DNA of 64,000 nt from Bradyrhizobium sp. 170 (GCF_023101085.1 NZ_CP064703.1:682001-746000), one strand, 5' to 3'. Counted from the first letter of the stretch, positions 17,063-25,600 are shown. Numbers and translations: made by a program. The notes: generated by a model not told the origin, from the letters alone.

Positions 17063-17192
17063 GCCCGAGACAATAAACGATGCCAACGGCTGATGGAAAT
17101 TGCGCCCGTCACCCTTGAAAGCCGCGCGGACCATACTTACCGCGTCTATTCAAGTCAAGATTAGGCCGTAACCAGTTAGTTCGTTGATTTGA

Positions 17193-17206
17193 TTGAATTT
17201 ATTCAA
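17193..17206. promoter_or_regulatory. Possible FNR/FixK-type box
   Basis: TTGAATTTATTCAA fits the core TTGA-N6-TCAA of the FNR/FixK family. It lies between the divergent atpI and the isomerase gene, about 130 bases from each start. It departs from the TTGAT-N4-ATCAA form in the fifth position on each side, so it is a weaker candidate than the one before hemA. Confidence 0.35.
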
Positions 17207-17337
17207 GCATCGCCTGCGACACTGTGGACCCGTCATCGCAGTGCAGCAGCTATTCCCGCATGGATCGATCTTGCGCCCGTTTGGTCGGTCTGTTGGGATG
17301 CTCCGCGTGAAGCGAAAATCCTCATGCAGGAGGCCGC

Positions 17338-17961
17338 ATGCCGCGTCAGGTCGATTACTATTTCTCGCTGCAATCGCCCTGGGCCTATATCGGGCATCAG
17401 TCCTTTCGGCGTTTGGTAAGTACTTATGATCTCAAGGTAAATCACAGGCCGGTGGTGCTGGTCGATTTGTTCTCGGAGACTGGCGGCCTTCCCCTGATGA
17501 AGCGCCACCCGGTACGGCAGCGCTACCGGATGGTCGAACTGCAGCGCTGGCGCGATAAGCGCGGACTGAAATTTCATCTGCAGCCGGCGAACTGGCCGTT
17601 CAATGCACGTCTCGCCGATGGCGTCGTGATCGCGGCGCTCGAGGCCGGCCACGATCCCGACCGCTACTTGCGCCGGGCCTTTGCCGCCGTCTGGGAAGAC
17701 CAGCTCAATCTCGCCGATCCCGCAACGATCGCGAAACTCGCCGACGAATCGGGGCTGCCCGGCAAGCAACTCGTGGAGCGCTCCGGCTCGGAGGAAGTCA
17801 CGGCGGCGTATGAGCAGAACCGGCAGGACGCGCTGGCGGCCGACGTGTTCGGCTCGCCGGTCTATGTGCTGGAGGGCGAAGTGTTCTGGGGACAGGACCG
17901 CCTCGAATTGCTGGAAGATGCGTTGAAATCCGGCCGAACGCCCTATAGCTCAAGAATCTAG
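17338..17961 (+). CDS. 2-hydroxychromene-2-carboxylate isomerase-like (DsbA/kappa GST fold)
   Basis: A thioredoxin-fold protein of the DsbA superfamily, HCCA isomerase/kappa GST branch (207 aa, normal length). The catalytic serine replaces the DsbA CxxC in YYFSLQSPWAYIG; the cis-Pro loop is in FGSPVYVLEGEVFWGQDRLE. The family uses glutathione as a cofactor in isomerising aromatic degradation intermediates, but members lacking a naphthalene pathway, as here, may act on other substrates. AGGAGG seven bases upstream fixes the start. No signal peptide, hence cytoplasmic. Confidence 0.88.
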   Translation: MPRQVDYYFSLQSPWAYIGHQSFRRLVSTYDLKVNHRPVVLVDLFSETGGLPLMKRHPVRQRYRMVELQRWRDKRGLKFHLQPANWPFNARLADGVVIAALEAGHDPDRYLRRAFAAVWEDQLNLADPATIAKLADESGLPGKQLVERSGSEEVTAAYEQNRQDALAADVFGSPVYVLEGEVFWGQDRLELLEDALKSGRTPYSSRI

Positions 17962-18024
17962 GGACGCCTTGAAAGCGCCCCGGCGGTCGAGGAAACCGGT
18001 AACTCCTGAGGCGGGAGCAAGCCC

Positions 18025-18564
18025 ATGAGCACAGCGAAATCGTCCTCGAAATTCTTAAGGCTTATCGTGCTGGCATTTTGTCTCGCAGGCGCCGGGCCCG
18101 CGCTCGCCGGCGCGGGGCCCGATACCGAGAACGGCCGCTATGCGCTGTCGCCGACGGGGGATGGCGTACTCCGGCTCGATACAAGAACCGGTGCGGTTTC
18201 GACCTGCAGCAATTCGGGCGCGGGCTGGGCCTGCTATGCCGTACCCGACGAGCGCGCGGCGATGGACACCGAAATCGGCCGTCTGCAAACCGACATTGTC
18301 CGGCTGCAAGCCGACAATGAAAAGCTCAAGGCCCAACTCGCCGAGCGCGAGCCCACCGTGCCCGGCAAGATCGAAGAGCCGCTGCCGAAATCGGATTCGC
18401 TGAAGAAGGGCGAGCCGAAGGTGGCGGAGGGCGAGCGCAAGATCGAAATCCCGCTGCCGAGCGACCGCGACATGGATCGCATGATGTCGTTCCTGGAGCG
18501 GGCCTGGCGGCGCTTGATCGAAATGGCCAACCGGGTGCAGCGGGACGTCAACGGCAAGATTTGA
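18025..18564 (+). CDS. Exported coiled-coil hypothetical protein
   Basis: A 179-aa secreted protein with a signal peptide (LIVLAFCLAGAGPALAG). After a short domain holding two cysteines (AVSTCSNSGAGWACYAVP), a heptad-like coiled coil runs from about residue 83 (IGRLQTDIVRLQADNEKLKA). The C-terminal half is charged and helical (MSFLERAWRRLIEMANRVQR). It begins 63 bases after the isomerase gene, with GGCGGGAG upstream of the ATG. No named family recognised; possibly a periplasmic structural or scaffold protein. Confidence 0.75.
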   Translation: MSTAKSSSKFLRLIVLAFCLAGAGPALAGAGPDTENGRYALSPTGDGVLRLDTRTGAVSTCSNSGAGWACYAVPDERAAMDTEIGRLQTDIVRLQADNEKLKAQLAEREPTVPGKIEEPLPKSDSLKKGEPKVAEGERKIEIPLPSDRDMDRMMSFLERAWRRLIEMANRVQRDVNGKI

Positions 18565-18576
18565 CGGGGGTGTCCT

Positions 18577-18693
18577 GTCGCCCCTGCGAACGCAGGGGCC
18601 CATAACCACCGGCTCTAGCTTGGCGAAGAACGTCGACCACCTCGTTTCAATCGAGGGCACAACGCGGTATGGGTCCCTGCGTTCGCAGGGACG
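18577..18693. repeat. Paired-hairpin repeat (GTCGYCCCTGCG family), inverted member
   Basis: About 117 bp bounded by two small hairpins: CCCCTGCGAACGCAGGGG at 18581-18598 and TCCCTGCGTTCGCAGGGA. The flanks (CCCATAACCACCG and GGTATGGG) match, in reverse orientation, the repeats at 54561-54684 and 56265-56389, while the middle differs. Lies directly upstream of the yjbQ-like gene, so its second hairpin is inside the 5' region of that transcript. Confidence 0.8.
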
Positions 18694-18708
18694 ACGGAGA
18701 GATTAATC

Positions 18709-19182
18709 GTGACATCGCCAAAATCCCTCTCCCGCACCGCGCCTTCGGTCATCGCCGCCAACACCATCGTATCCTCGCTGCTGACCGTGCAGACCTCAGG
18801 CACGGGCTTTACCGATCTCACCGCCGAGGTCGCGAAGTTCGTGCGAGAAGTGCGTGCGCGCGAAGGCGCGGTGACGCTGTTCATCCGTCACACCTCGGCG
18901 TCGCTGACGATCCAGGAAAATGCCGATCCGACCGTGCTCCTCGACTTGACGACGGCGCTGAACCGGCTCGCGCCCGAAAACGCCGGCTGGCGCCACGATA
19001 CCGAGGGGCCGGACGACATGCCGGCGCATATCAAGACCATGCTGACCGCGACCTCGCTGCACATCCCGGTGCTGCAGGGCGCGCTCGCGCTGGGCACGTG
19101 GCAGGCGATCTATCTGGTCGAGCACCGCGCGCGGCCGCACCGGCGCGAGATCGTGTTGCAGTTCATCGGCGCGACGGATTGA
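18709..19182 (+). CDS. yjbQ: YjbQ/UPF0047 family protein
   Basis: A 157-aa protein of the YjbQ/YugU family. Members show thiamine-phosphate synthase side activity in E. coli, though their true role is unsettled. Conserved segments: LFIRHTSASLTIQENADPTV with the His-Thr-Ser motif, HDTEGPDDMPAHIKTML, and HIPVLQGALALGTWQAIYLVEH. The start is GTG at 18709. Cytoplasmic, single domain, unaccompanied by other thiamine genes. Confidence 0.9.
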   Translation: MTSPKSLSRTAPSVIAANTIVSSLLTVQTSGTGFTDLTAEVAKFVREVRAREGAVTLFIRHTSASLTIQENADPTVLLDLTTALNRLAPENAGWRHDTEGPDDMPAHIKTMLTATSLHIPVLQGALALGTWQAIYLVEHRARPHRREIVLQFIGATD

Positions 19183-19196
19183 GGCGCAGACAAATA

Positions 19197-19228
19197 AAAC
19201 CGGCCGCGGATTGCTCCGCGGCCGGTTT
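19197..19228. terminator. Bidirectional terminator
   Basis: A 14-bp perfect stem (AAACCGGCCGCGGA / TCCGCGGCCGGTTT) with a four-base loop. A TTTTATTT run follows on the minus strand and a short TTT on the plus strand, so it ends both the yjbQ-like gene and the convergent transporter. Confidence 0.85.
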
Positions 19229-19274
19229 GTCGTAAGAGCTCGAGGGGCGGGCGCTTTGGGCGCCCCGCCGGAGC

Positions 19275-20963
19275 TTACTTGGTGATGTCGACGTCCTTGG
19301 TCTCGGGCAGGAAGAAGAACCCGACGACCGCGGTAATCGACGCGAAGATGATCGGGTACCACAGGCCGGCGTAAATATCGCCGGTCGAGGCCACGATCGC
19401 GAACGAGGTCGCGGGCAGCAATCCCCCGAACCAGCCGTTGCCGATGTGGTAGGGCAGCGACATCGAGGTGTAGCGGATCTTGGTCGGGAACAGTTCGACC
19501 AGCATCGCCGCGATCGGCCCGTACACCATGGTGACGTAGACCACCAGGATGAACAGAAGGCCGATCACCGCCGCGGCCTGCGGCTTGAAGATGTCGAATG
19601 GGTGCGACATCTTCACGATCTGGGCGTCGCCTGCTTTCGGATAGCCTGCGCCCTGCACCGCCGTCAGCACTTGCGGGTTGGAGGCCTTGGCGTCGGTGTA
19701 AGGAACGTCCTTGCCGTTGACGACAACCTTCACGCCGGAGCCTGCCGCGCCGTAGCTGGTCGAATACTTGACCGACTGCTGCGCGAGGTAGGCGCGAGCG
19801 GTGTCGCAAGGTGCGGTGAAGACGCGGGTGCCGACCGGGTTGAACAGGTCGCCGCAGCCTGCCTTGTCTGCGACCACTTCCACCTTGACCGACTCGATGG
19901 CCTTCTCCAGCGCCGGGTTGGCGTTGGTCGTGATCATCCTGAAGATCGGGAAGAAGGTCAGCGCCGCGATCAGGCAGCCCGCCAGAATGATCGGCTTACG
20001 GCCGATCTTGTCGGAGAGCGCGCCGAACACGACGAAGAAGCCGGTGCCGAACAATAGCGACCAGGCGATCAAGAGGTTCGCGGTGTAGCCGTCGACCTTG
20101 AGGATCGATTGCATGAAGAACAGCGCGTAGAACTGGCCCGTGTACCAGACCACGCCCTGACCCATCACGCCGCCGATCAGCGCCAGGATGACGATCTTGG
20201 CGTTGCTCCAGTTGGCGAAGGCTTCGGTCAACGGTGCCTTTGAGGTCTTGCCTTCATCCTTCATTTTCTGGAACACCGGCGATTCATTCAGCCGCAGCCG
20301 GATCCAGACCGAGATGCCGAGCAGCAGCACCGAGACCAGGAACGGAATGCGCCAGCCCCATTTCGCGAATTCGGTTTCGCCGAGTGCGGAACGGGTGAAC
20401 AGGATCACCAGCAGCGACAGGAACAGGCCGAGCGTGGCCGTGGTCTGGATGAACGAGGTGTAGTAGCCGCGCTTGCCCATCGGGGCGTGCTCCGCGACGT
20501 AAGTCGCCGCACCGCCGTACTCGCCGCCGAGCGCGAGGCCCTGCAGCAGGCGCAATGCGATCAGAATGATCGGCGCCGCAATGCCGATGGTCGCCGCGTT
20601 GGGCAATATGCCGACGATGAAGGTCGACAGGCCCATGATCAGAATGGTGACCAGGAAGGTGTATTTGCGGCCGACGATGTCGCCGACGCGACCAAACACG
20701 ATGGCGCCGAACGGACGAACGATAAAGCCCGCGGCGAACGCCAGCAGCGCGAAGATGTCGCGCGTGGCCTGGTTGAACATCGGCTGATTTGTTGCGGGAT
20801 CAATGACGCCGAAGAACTGCGCGCCGATCACACTGGCAAGCGAACCGAACAGGTAGAAATCATACCATTCGAAGACGGTACCAAGCGACGAAGCGAGAAT
20901 GACGAAACGTTCGTCCTTTGTCATTCCGGCGGCCTTGCCGGATGTGGCAGTTATCGTAGACAT
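19275..20963 (-). CDS. MFS transporter, metabolite:H+ symporter (MHS) type
   Basis: An inner-membrane secondary transporter of the sugar/MHS branch of the major facilitator superfamily (562 aa from ATG 20963, which has GGGGAG upstream). Seen: the first helix region ASSLGTVFEWYDFYLFGSLA, typical of MHS proteins, the cytoplasmic loop GRVGDIVGRKYTF, and LGGEYGGAATYVAEHAP in helix 5. Unusual is a soluble insertion of about 100 residues between helices 8 and 9, with two cysteines (KAGCGDLFNP, TAPCDTARAYL), so it probably faces the periplasm. Family substrates are mono- and dicarboxylates, shikimate or osmolytes; which one is not visible. Confidence 0.9.
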   Translation of the reverse strand: MSTITATSGKAAGMTKDERFVILASSLGTVFEWYDFYLFGSLASVIGAQFFGVIDPATNQPMFNQATRDIFALLAFAAGFIVRPFGAIVFGRVGDIVGRKYTFLVTILIMGLSTFIVGILPNAATIGIAAPIILIALRLLQGLALGGEYGGAATYVAEHAPMGKRGYYTSFIQTTATLGLFLSLLVILFTRSALGETEFAKWGWRIPFLVSVLLLGISVWIRLRLNESPVFQKMKDEGKTSKAPLTEAFANWSNAKIVILALIGGVMGQGVVWYTGQFYALFFMQSILKVDGYTANLLIAWSLLFGTGFFVVFGALSDKIGRKPIILAGCLIAALTFFPIFRMITTNANPALEKAIESVKVEVVADKAGCGDLFNPVGTRVFTAPCDTARAYLAQQSVKYSTSYGAAGSGVKVVVNGKDVPYTDAKASNPQVLTAVQGAGYPKAGDAQIVKMSHPFDIFKPQAAAVIGLLFILVVYVTMVYGPIAAMLVELFPTKIRYTSMSLPYHIGNGWFGGLLPATSFAIVASTGDIYAGLWYPIIFASITAVVGFFFLPETKDVDITK

Positions 20964-21149
20964 TTCCGATTCGCTCCCCTTTTTTATGATCGCGCAAATG
21001 TGCGTTGCGTCAGATCGACGCGTAATTATGGGCCTCACTACATGTTCGGGGGCATTGGCCCAATAGTACTTTCGGCGGGGCACAGCACCGCTTTGCGTCG
21101 ATCACGCTACAGCAACTGGTGAATCTGCCGGTGTCGACGCGGCCCCTGA
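20964..21149. other. Upstream region of the MHS transporter
   Basis: No gene seen. On the plus strand at about 21067 it contains TACTTTCGGCGGGG, which resembles TACTTTGGGGG upstream of the actP operon at about 24855. Otherwise no clear operator or terminator. Confidence 0.3.
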
Positions 21150-21518
21150 CTAAAGTCCAATGGCCGAGAAAATAAGTGCGACGGTCCACATCACAATCGA
21201 GATGATGGCAGTCCAGCGCGCGAACGACAAATAGGTCTCCCGCATCAGGTTTGAAATCATCTGTTGGGCTAAAGCCTGAGGCGGCCGGCTCTCCTTGGGC
21301 AGATAGAGCCACATCTCGGTCCGGCGGTGGTCTTTTGTCCTTGCTTCGCGTGCCTTGAAAATGAGCACGAGCGTCATCGTCAAACTGAGAAAGCCGCCGG
21401 CCTGGAAAGCAGATCGCGGGAGAAACGACAGGCCGATCATGACGCAGAATATGGCGAGCGACGCGAATCCGCAGGCGCGCAGCACCGTTTCATAGGCAAT
21501 ACGGCTCATCTCGTCCAT
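21150..21518 (-). CDS. Hypothetical membrane protein
   Basis: A 122-aa protein with two N-terminal membrane helices (LRACGFASLAIFCVMIGLSF and GFLSLTMTLVLIFKAREA) and one C-terminal helix (WTAIISIVMWTVALIFSAIGL) around a cytoplasmic segment (RRTEMWLYLPKESRPPQALA). The start at 21518 gives the compact form; an upstream ATG at 21584 would add a non-conserved tail. No family recognised. Same strand as, and just downstream of, the two small membrane genes below. Confidence 0.65.
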   Translation of the reverse strand: MDEMSRIAYETVLRACGFASLAIFCVMIGLSFLPRSAFQAGGFLSLTMTLVLIFKAREARTKDHRRTEMWLYLPKESRPPQALAQQMISNLMRETYLSFARWTAIISIVMWTVALIFSAIGL

Positions 21519-21601
21519 GATCCGCCACTCCGTCGTCCGCAGCCAATTGCGGCCCAGCGTAGCCGCTAGGCCCCCCGGCCTCAACCTCCGGAGCCCATGC
21601 G

Positions 21602-21925
21602 CTAAAGGCCGATTTTAAGAAAATTGCCGGCGGCTGGCAGCGCAAGAAGCGCGGTTCCCGCAAGCCAGATCCAGAGCGATACGTTGTTCGACTCAGGGGC
21701 GCCGGTGGCGCGCTCGTAGATCGCCGCCGGAATTCCGCCGAGAATGACGGTCGCGGTCGAGACCATCAGCGATGCGAACATCAACGTCAGGGACAGGCTG
21801 CCAAACAGCAGCGGGCCGGCGAGCAACTGGACGTACAGCAGCGTGAAGATCAGCGAGAGCTGGTTGAAGATGCCGTTGATCATCCCGAAGAATGCAATTC
21901 CGATGAAATAGAAGTTGCGGTTCAT
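21602..21925 (-). CDS. Hypothetical membrane protein, coupled to the upstream gene
   Basis: A 107-aa protein with three predicted membrane helices (FYFIGIAFFGMINGIFNQLS, a second at LFGSLSLTLMFASLMVSTAT, and LWIWLAGTALLALPAAGNFL). Its ATG overlaps the stop of the upstream gene (21922) as ATGA, showing co-translation. Unrecognised family; probably forms a complex with the neighbouring membrane protein. Confidence 0.65.
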   Translation of the reverse strand: MNRNFYFIGIAFFGMINGIFNQLSLIFTLLYVQLLAGPLLFGSLSLTLMFASLMVSTATVILGGIPAAIYERATGAPESNNVSLWIWLAGTALLALPAAGNFLKIGL

Positions 21926-22266
21926 GATGCCGCTCCGCCAAACCGGGGGGCGAGATTTAGCAGCAACAACGTGTAGTGAAGCGCGACGCGCAGCCAGAAC
22001 AGCCAGACGAAGCCGAACAGCCAAAGCACGACCGGCGGGGTAACCTTGGGTGTCACGATGGCGACGGCGGCGACGACGGGGTCGGTGATCCGGCAGAAAA
22101 ATCGCCAGATGTAATTTGGCGAGTCGGCGTCCACCATCAGGCCGAGCAGGACGCGGCCGAGCAACGTGTACATCAATACTGCAAGAACAAAGTTGGGCAG
22201 ATGGAAGTACCAATATGCGGAGAGCGAGCTTGCGAAATCCAAGGAAGTCTCCTCGCTGCCTGACAC
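21922..22266 (-). CDS. Hypothetical membrane protein, weakly YggT-like
   Basis: A 114-aa membrane protein. The pattern of a helix (NFVLAVLMYTLLGRVLLGLM), then PNYIWRFFCRITDPVVAAV, then a second pair of helices (VVLWLFGFVWLFWLRVALHY) is reminiscent of YggT-family proteins, in which a conserved R-I-TDP segment follows the first helix. The assignment is tentative. First gene of a two-gene unit with 21602-21925. Confidence 0.65.
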   Translation of the reverse strand: MSGSEETSLDFASSLSAYWYFHLPNFVLAVLMYTLLGRVLLGLMVDADSPNYIWRFFCRITDPVVAAVAIVTPKVTPPVVLWLFGFVWLFWLRVALHYTLLLLNLAPRFGGAAS

Positions 22267-22363
22267 TATCTGATGAGACGAGGCCGATTATCGCAATCCG
22301 CCGTTCTCTCACAATGGCAAGGGCAGGGTGTCCGGGCAAGGCAGATATGATGCGACAAACAAA

Positions 22364-22387
22364 GACGGGGCCCTGAAAGGCCCCGTC
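22364..22387 (-). terminator. Terminator of the actP operon
   Basis: GACGGGGCC / GGCCCCGTC, a nine-bp perfect stem with a six-base loop. On the minus strand it is followed by TTTGTTTG, 26 bases after the actP stop. Confidence 0.8.
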
Positions 22388-22412
22388 TGTCGATATCCAG
22401 TTTTGAGAAGCG

Positions 22413-24392
22413 TCAGGTCGTCCTCTCCTCGAGCACCGTCCTGCCGCGCGGCTTCCGGATTTCGTCGACGTAGGCCTGCATTTCCGCCGACGGCTCCTTG
22501 CCGAGCTTGCTGACGATGTAGATGACGGCGAAACCGAGTGGCGCTCCCAACAACCCGCAGTTGATGTTGTTGAGGTCGAACCAGCCGACCTTGTTGGCCA
22601 TCGGGTGGGCGAGGGTGGGGAAGCTTTCCATGGCATTGGGCAATGCCATGGCTTTCGCGATGTCGACCAGCGGCGCCCCCGTCAGCGGGCTGGTCAGCGA
22701 GGTCATGCCGAAGTACTTCACGCCTGCGCCCGGGAAGTACCGCGTTGTCACGAGATAGAACAGGCACAACCCGAAGCCGGCAATAATGCCGCAGACCGCG
22801 CCCGTCGCCGTCGTGCGTTTCCACCAGACGCCCATTACGAGGGCCGGGAAGTTGCCGGCCATCGCCAGCGAGAACGCCCAGCCGACCATGGCCAGGATGT
22901 CGCCGGGTTTGGTTGCCGCTGTCGCAGCCGCGATCACGGCGACGACCACAAGGAGAGCGCGAGCCACCGTGAGCCGACGCATGGTCGGCGCGTTGGGGTC
23001 GATCATCTTGTAGTAAACGTCGTGCGACAGCGCGTTTGCGATGGCGAGCAGCAGCCCGTCAGCGGTGGACAGCGCGGCGGCGAGACCGCCGGCAGCGACC
23101 AGACCCGAGATCACATACGGAAGTCCCGCGATCTCAGGCGTGGAGAGCACGATCACGTCGGTGTTGATGATGAAGTCCTGCAGTCTGACGACACCGGGAT
23201 GTCCGGCAATCGCTTTGCACGCCGCAACGATGGCGTCGATGCTGCCTGCGTTCTTGCCGCAGATCTGGATCAGCCCGAGTTCACCCCAGTTGAACAGCCA
23301 GGGACGAATGGCCGTCAGATCCCGTCCGATGATGTTGGTGTAAACTTCCAGCTTGGAGAACGCTGCGTAGGCCGGCGCCGAGAAGTAAAGCAGGAAGATG
23401 AACAGCAACGACCACGCCACGGACTGGCGCGCTTCACGCACCGACGGGGTGGTGAAATAACGCATCAGGATGTGCGGCAACGAAGCCGTGCCGACCATCA
23501 TGCACATGATGATTCCAAAGAAGTTGAGCGGGCTATAGTTGATGAAGGGCTGAATGTGCGGCTTCAGCGCTGCGACTGTCGTCAGACCCGCCGCCAGCAT
23601 TTGTTGCTCGCGCGCGGTAATATCCACAATCGCCTGTCCGTAAGTGAGTTGGGGGATCGGAATTCCGTACTTCGTGGTGGACAGGATAACGATCGGAGTC
23701 AGATAGGCGATGATTAGCACGATGTATTGTGCGATCTGCGTCCAGGTCACCGCCCGCATGCCCCCCAGCATCGCGCAGAGCAGGATGCCGACAAGTCCGG
23801 CAAAAACGGCAAGTTCGAACTGCATCCCGAGGAATCGCGAGGCAATCAGGCCGGTGCCGTAGATTTGCGCCGTCACATAGGTGAAGGAGCAGGCAACCAG
23901 CACGATCACGCCGAGCGCACGGGCGAAATTGCCGCCGTACCGGAACGACAGGAAGTCGGGCACGGTATAGGCGCCGAACTTGCGCAGGTATGGCCCGATC
24001 AGGATCGACACCAGCACAAATCCGCCGGTCCACCCGAGCACCCATGCCAGCCCGTCATAGCCAAGCAGGAACAAGGTGCCGGCCATGCCGACAAAGGACG
24101 CCGCCGACATCCAGTCGGCGCCGGTTGCCATGCCGTTGTAGAAAGCCGGGACACGCCGTCCGGCGACGTAATACTCCGAGACCTCCGCTGTTCGCGTCAT
24201 CACGCCGATGATGGCGTAGACGGCGAGCGTGAAGAAAACGAACAGGTAGCCGAGGATCTTGTTTGGAACGCCAACCTGCTCGAGAACCGCGAGCAGGAGG
24301 ATGAATCCGATGAAGCCGCCGGTATAAGTACCGTACATCTTGCCCAGATTCTTGATGAAGTCTGAGGTGCTGGCAGAAGCTTGTGTGGCCAT
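22413..24392 (-). CDS. actP: Cation/acetate symporter (SLC5 family)
   Basis: Sodium:solute symporter of the ActP group (659 aa from ATG 24392; GGGGGAAGAG lies just upstream). Signature pieces: SEYYVAGRRVPAFYNGMATG, the helix-break segment DWMSAASFVGMAGT, and LPHILMRYFTTPSVREARQS, matching acetate permeases. About 13 membrane helices are apparent. An extracellular insertion (about residues 335-400, with CGKNAGSIDAIVAACKAIAG) makes it longer than the E. coli protein of about 550 aa. Transport of acetate, and perhaps glycolate or propionate, is expected from the family. Preceded by its small DUF4212 partner, and near a CrbS/CrbR-like two-component pair. Confidence 0.92.
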   Translation of the reverse strand: MATQASASTSDFIKNLGKMYGTYTGGFIGFILLLAVLEQVGVPNKILGYLFVFFTLAVYAIIGVMTRTAEVSEYYVAGRRVPAFYNGMATGADWMSAASFVGMAGTLFLLGYDGLAWVLGWTGGFVLVSILIGPYLRKFGAYTVPDFLSFRYGGNFARALGVIVLVACSFTYVTAQIYGTGLIASRFLGMQFELAVFAGLVGILLCAMLGGMRAVTWTQIAQYIVLIIAYLTPIVILSTTKYGIPIPQLTYGQAIVDITAREQQMLAAGLTTVAALKPHIQPFINYSPLNFFGIIMCMMVGTASLPHILMRYFTTPSVREARQSVAWSLLFIFLLYFSAPAYAAFSKLEVYTNIIGRDLTAIRPWLFNWGELGLIQICGKNAGSIDAIVAACKAIAGHPGVVRLQDFIINTDVIVLSTPEIAGLPYVISGLVAAGGLAAALSTADGLLLAIANALSHDVYYKMIDPNAPTMRRLTVARALLVVVAVIAAATAATKPGDILAMVGWAFSLAMAGNFPALVMGVWWKRTTATGAVCGIIAGFGLCLFYLVTTRYFPGAGVKYFGMTSLTSPLTGAPLVDIAKAMALPNAMESFPTLAHPMANKVGWFDLNNINCGLLGAPLGFAVIYIVSKLGKEPSAEMQAYVDEIRKPRGRTVLEERTT

Positions 24393-24405
24393 GATCTCTT
24401 CCCCC

Positions 24406-24684
24406 TCAATCTTCCTCGGCAAAGCCGTATTCGCGATCAATCTTGTCCTGCTGTTTTGCGAACATGAACAGCATGACCACGAACACGATGAGCGAGCCTT
24501 GCGCGGCCATGTAGAAGCCGAGCGGAAAACCGAGAATCGGAATGATGATATTGTTGAGCGGCTTCACGAACATGTGGATGACGAAGCCGAAGAAGAACCA
24601 GATGCCGAGATGCGTGAACATCAGGCGCGATGTCTTCGCCCAATGTGCTTCTTCTTTCGCTTTCAGATCAGTGGAGTTAGCCAT
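24406..24684 (-). CDS. DUF4212 protein, small subunit of sodium:solute symporter
   Basis: A 92-aa protein with two membrane helices (HLGIWFFFGFVIHMFVKPLN and FPLGFYMAAQGSLIVFVVML), the classic layout of DUF4212, which is nearly always encoded just before an ActP-type symporter. GGGAGGA lies nine bases before the ATG at 24684; 13 bases separate it from actP. Its role is thought to be as accessory subunit of the symporter. Confidence 0.9.
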   Translation of the reverse strand: MANSTDLKAKEEAHWAKTSRLMFTHLGIWFFFGFVIHMFVKPLNNIIIPILGFPLGFYMAAQGSLIVFVVMLFMFAKQQDKIDREYGFAEED

Positions 24685-24788
24685 GAGCTGCAAATCCTCC
24701 CTCAAGACCCCGGTCGGCAATGCGCCGGGATTGAATGATCGAGGGGAATGCAATCCCTTCAGTGCGGCGCCCCCCATGCCGCGGCTTC

Positions 24789-24807
24789 AACCGGTCTTGA
24801 GCCGGTT
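24789..24807. promoter_or_regulatory. Inverted repeat in the actP divergent promoter region
   Basis: AACCGG, seven bases, then CCGGTT, between the DUF4212-actP operon and the divergent gene at 24980. The same region has TACTTTGGGGGAATAAGAAGTA (parts at 24854-24875). Either could bind the response regulator encoded at 28016, but this is inference. Confidence 0.35.
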
Positions 24808-24979
24808 TGGAGTCAACGAAGGCTAACACCAGCGGCGGTTCCAACTCGATAATACTTTGGGGGAATAAGAAGTATGCTGCAGCTGCTAAGAGCGGCAATG
24901 CAGCACTTGAGCGTGCGAGCTTGGCAAATGCCGGATAGACTGGCGAACCGGCCTGGTCCATTTGGCAGGAAAGAGTGCG

Positions 24980-25600
24980 ATGAAGCTGTTCGAAAAGTTG
25001 TTTCGCCCACGTCCGCCGATTCGCGACCGGGAAGAGCTTGCCGACTTCATCGACGCGCAATCGGCCTTTATCGTGCAAAAGGGCATCTACGAATACTCGC
25101 GTGCGCGGGCAGGTCACTACGCCAAGGTTCTGTTTGCCGAAGAGGGATTCGCGCTATCCGTCGAGCACGCTCGCTGGCAGGCCTTTCCGCTGGGCCTCTC
25201 GATGGTCGGTGAAATGGTCGAGGGGGTGCTGGCTTTCCAATCCGAGATGCCGCGCCGCCAAATGCTCGACCAGCTGATATCAGTCGTTCTTTCGGTTCTC
25301 GACCGCTATCCCGTTCCGCCGTCGATTGGAGAAGAGGCATGGCTGGCTGCGCGCAGCAACCTGGCGCATCGGCTTGATCTCGTCGGAGGGCACGCCCCCA
25401 AACGCGTGATGGACATTCCCGAGCCGCTGGCGGAAGCCTATTTTGCAATGATGCCGATCCACGAGAAACTGCGCGGACGGGATTTCCAGACCACGCGGAA
25501 TTATCTCCGGGTCAGCCTGTGCAACATCCACGACGAATTGATCTCGCGCATGGACAGGGCGGCGCTGGAACGGGCAATGACGACGGCTGCCGTGGCATAG
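24980..25600 (+). CDS. Hypothetical protein of the acetate locus
   Basis: A 206-aa soluble, largely alpha-helical protein (MKLFEKLFRPRPPIRDREEL at the N terminus) with no signal peptide or membrane segment. AGGA lies upstream of the ATG at 24980. I recognise no named domain. It is transcribed away from actP and ends 45 bases before the exonuclease-CBS-DUF294 gene, so those two likely form one operon. Conserved-looking segments include ELADFIDAQSAFIVQKGIYE and YEYSRARAGHYAKVLF. Context suggests a role in the regulated response to acetate rather than in transport. Confidence 0.75.
   Translation: MKLFEKLFRPRPPIRDREELADFIDAQSAFIVQKGIYEYSRARAGHYAKVLFAEEGFALSVEHARWQAFPLGLSMVGEMVEGVLAFQSEMPRRQMLDQLISVVLSVLDRYPVPPSIGEEAWLAARSNLAHRLDLVGGHAPKRVMDIPEPLAEAYFAMMPIHEKLRGRDFQTTRNYLRVSLCNIHDELISRMDRAALERAMTTAAVA

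Noticed and set aside
21602..22636. A 344-codon minus-strand frame covering the small membrane genes
   Set aside because: Only its last 107 codons (from ATG 21925) look like a protein. The earlier part overlaps the YggT-like gene, the terminator and the actP 3' end out of frame.
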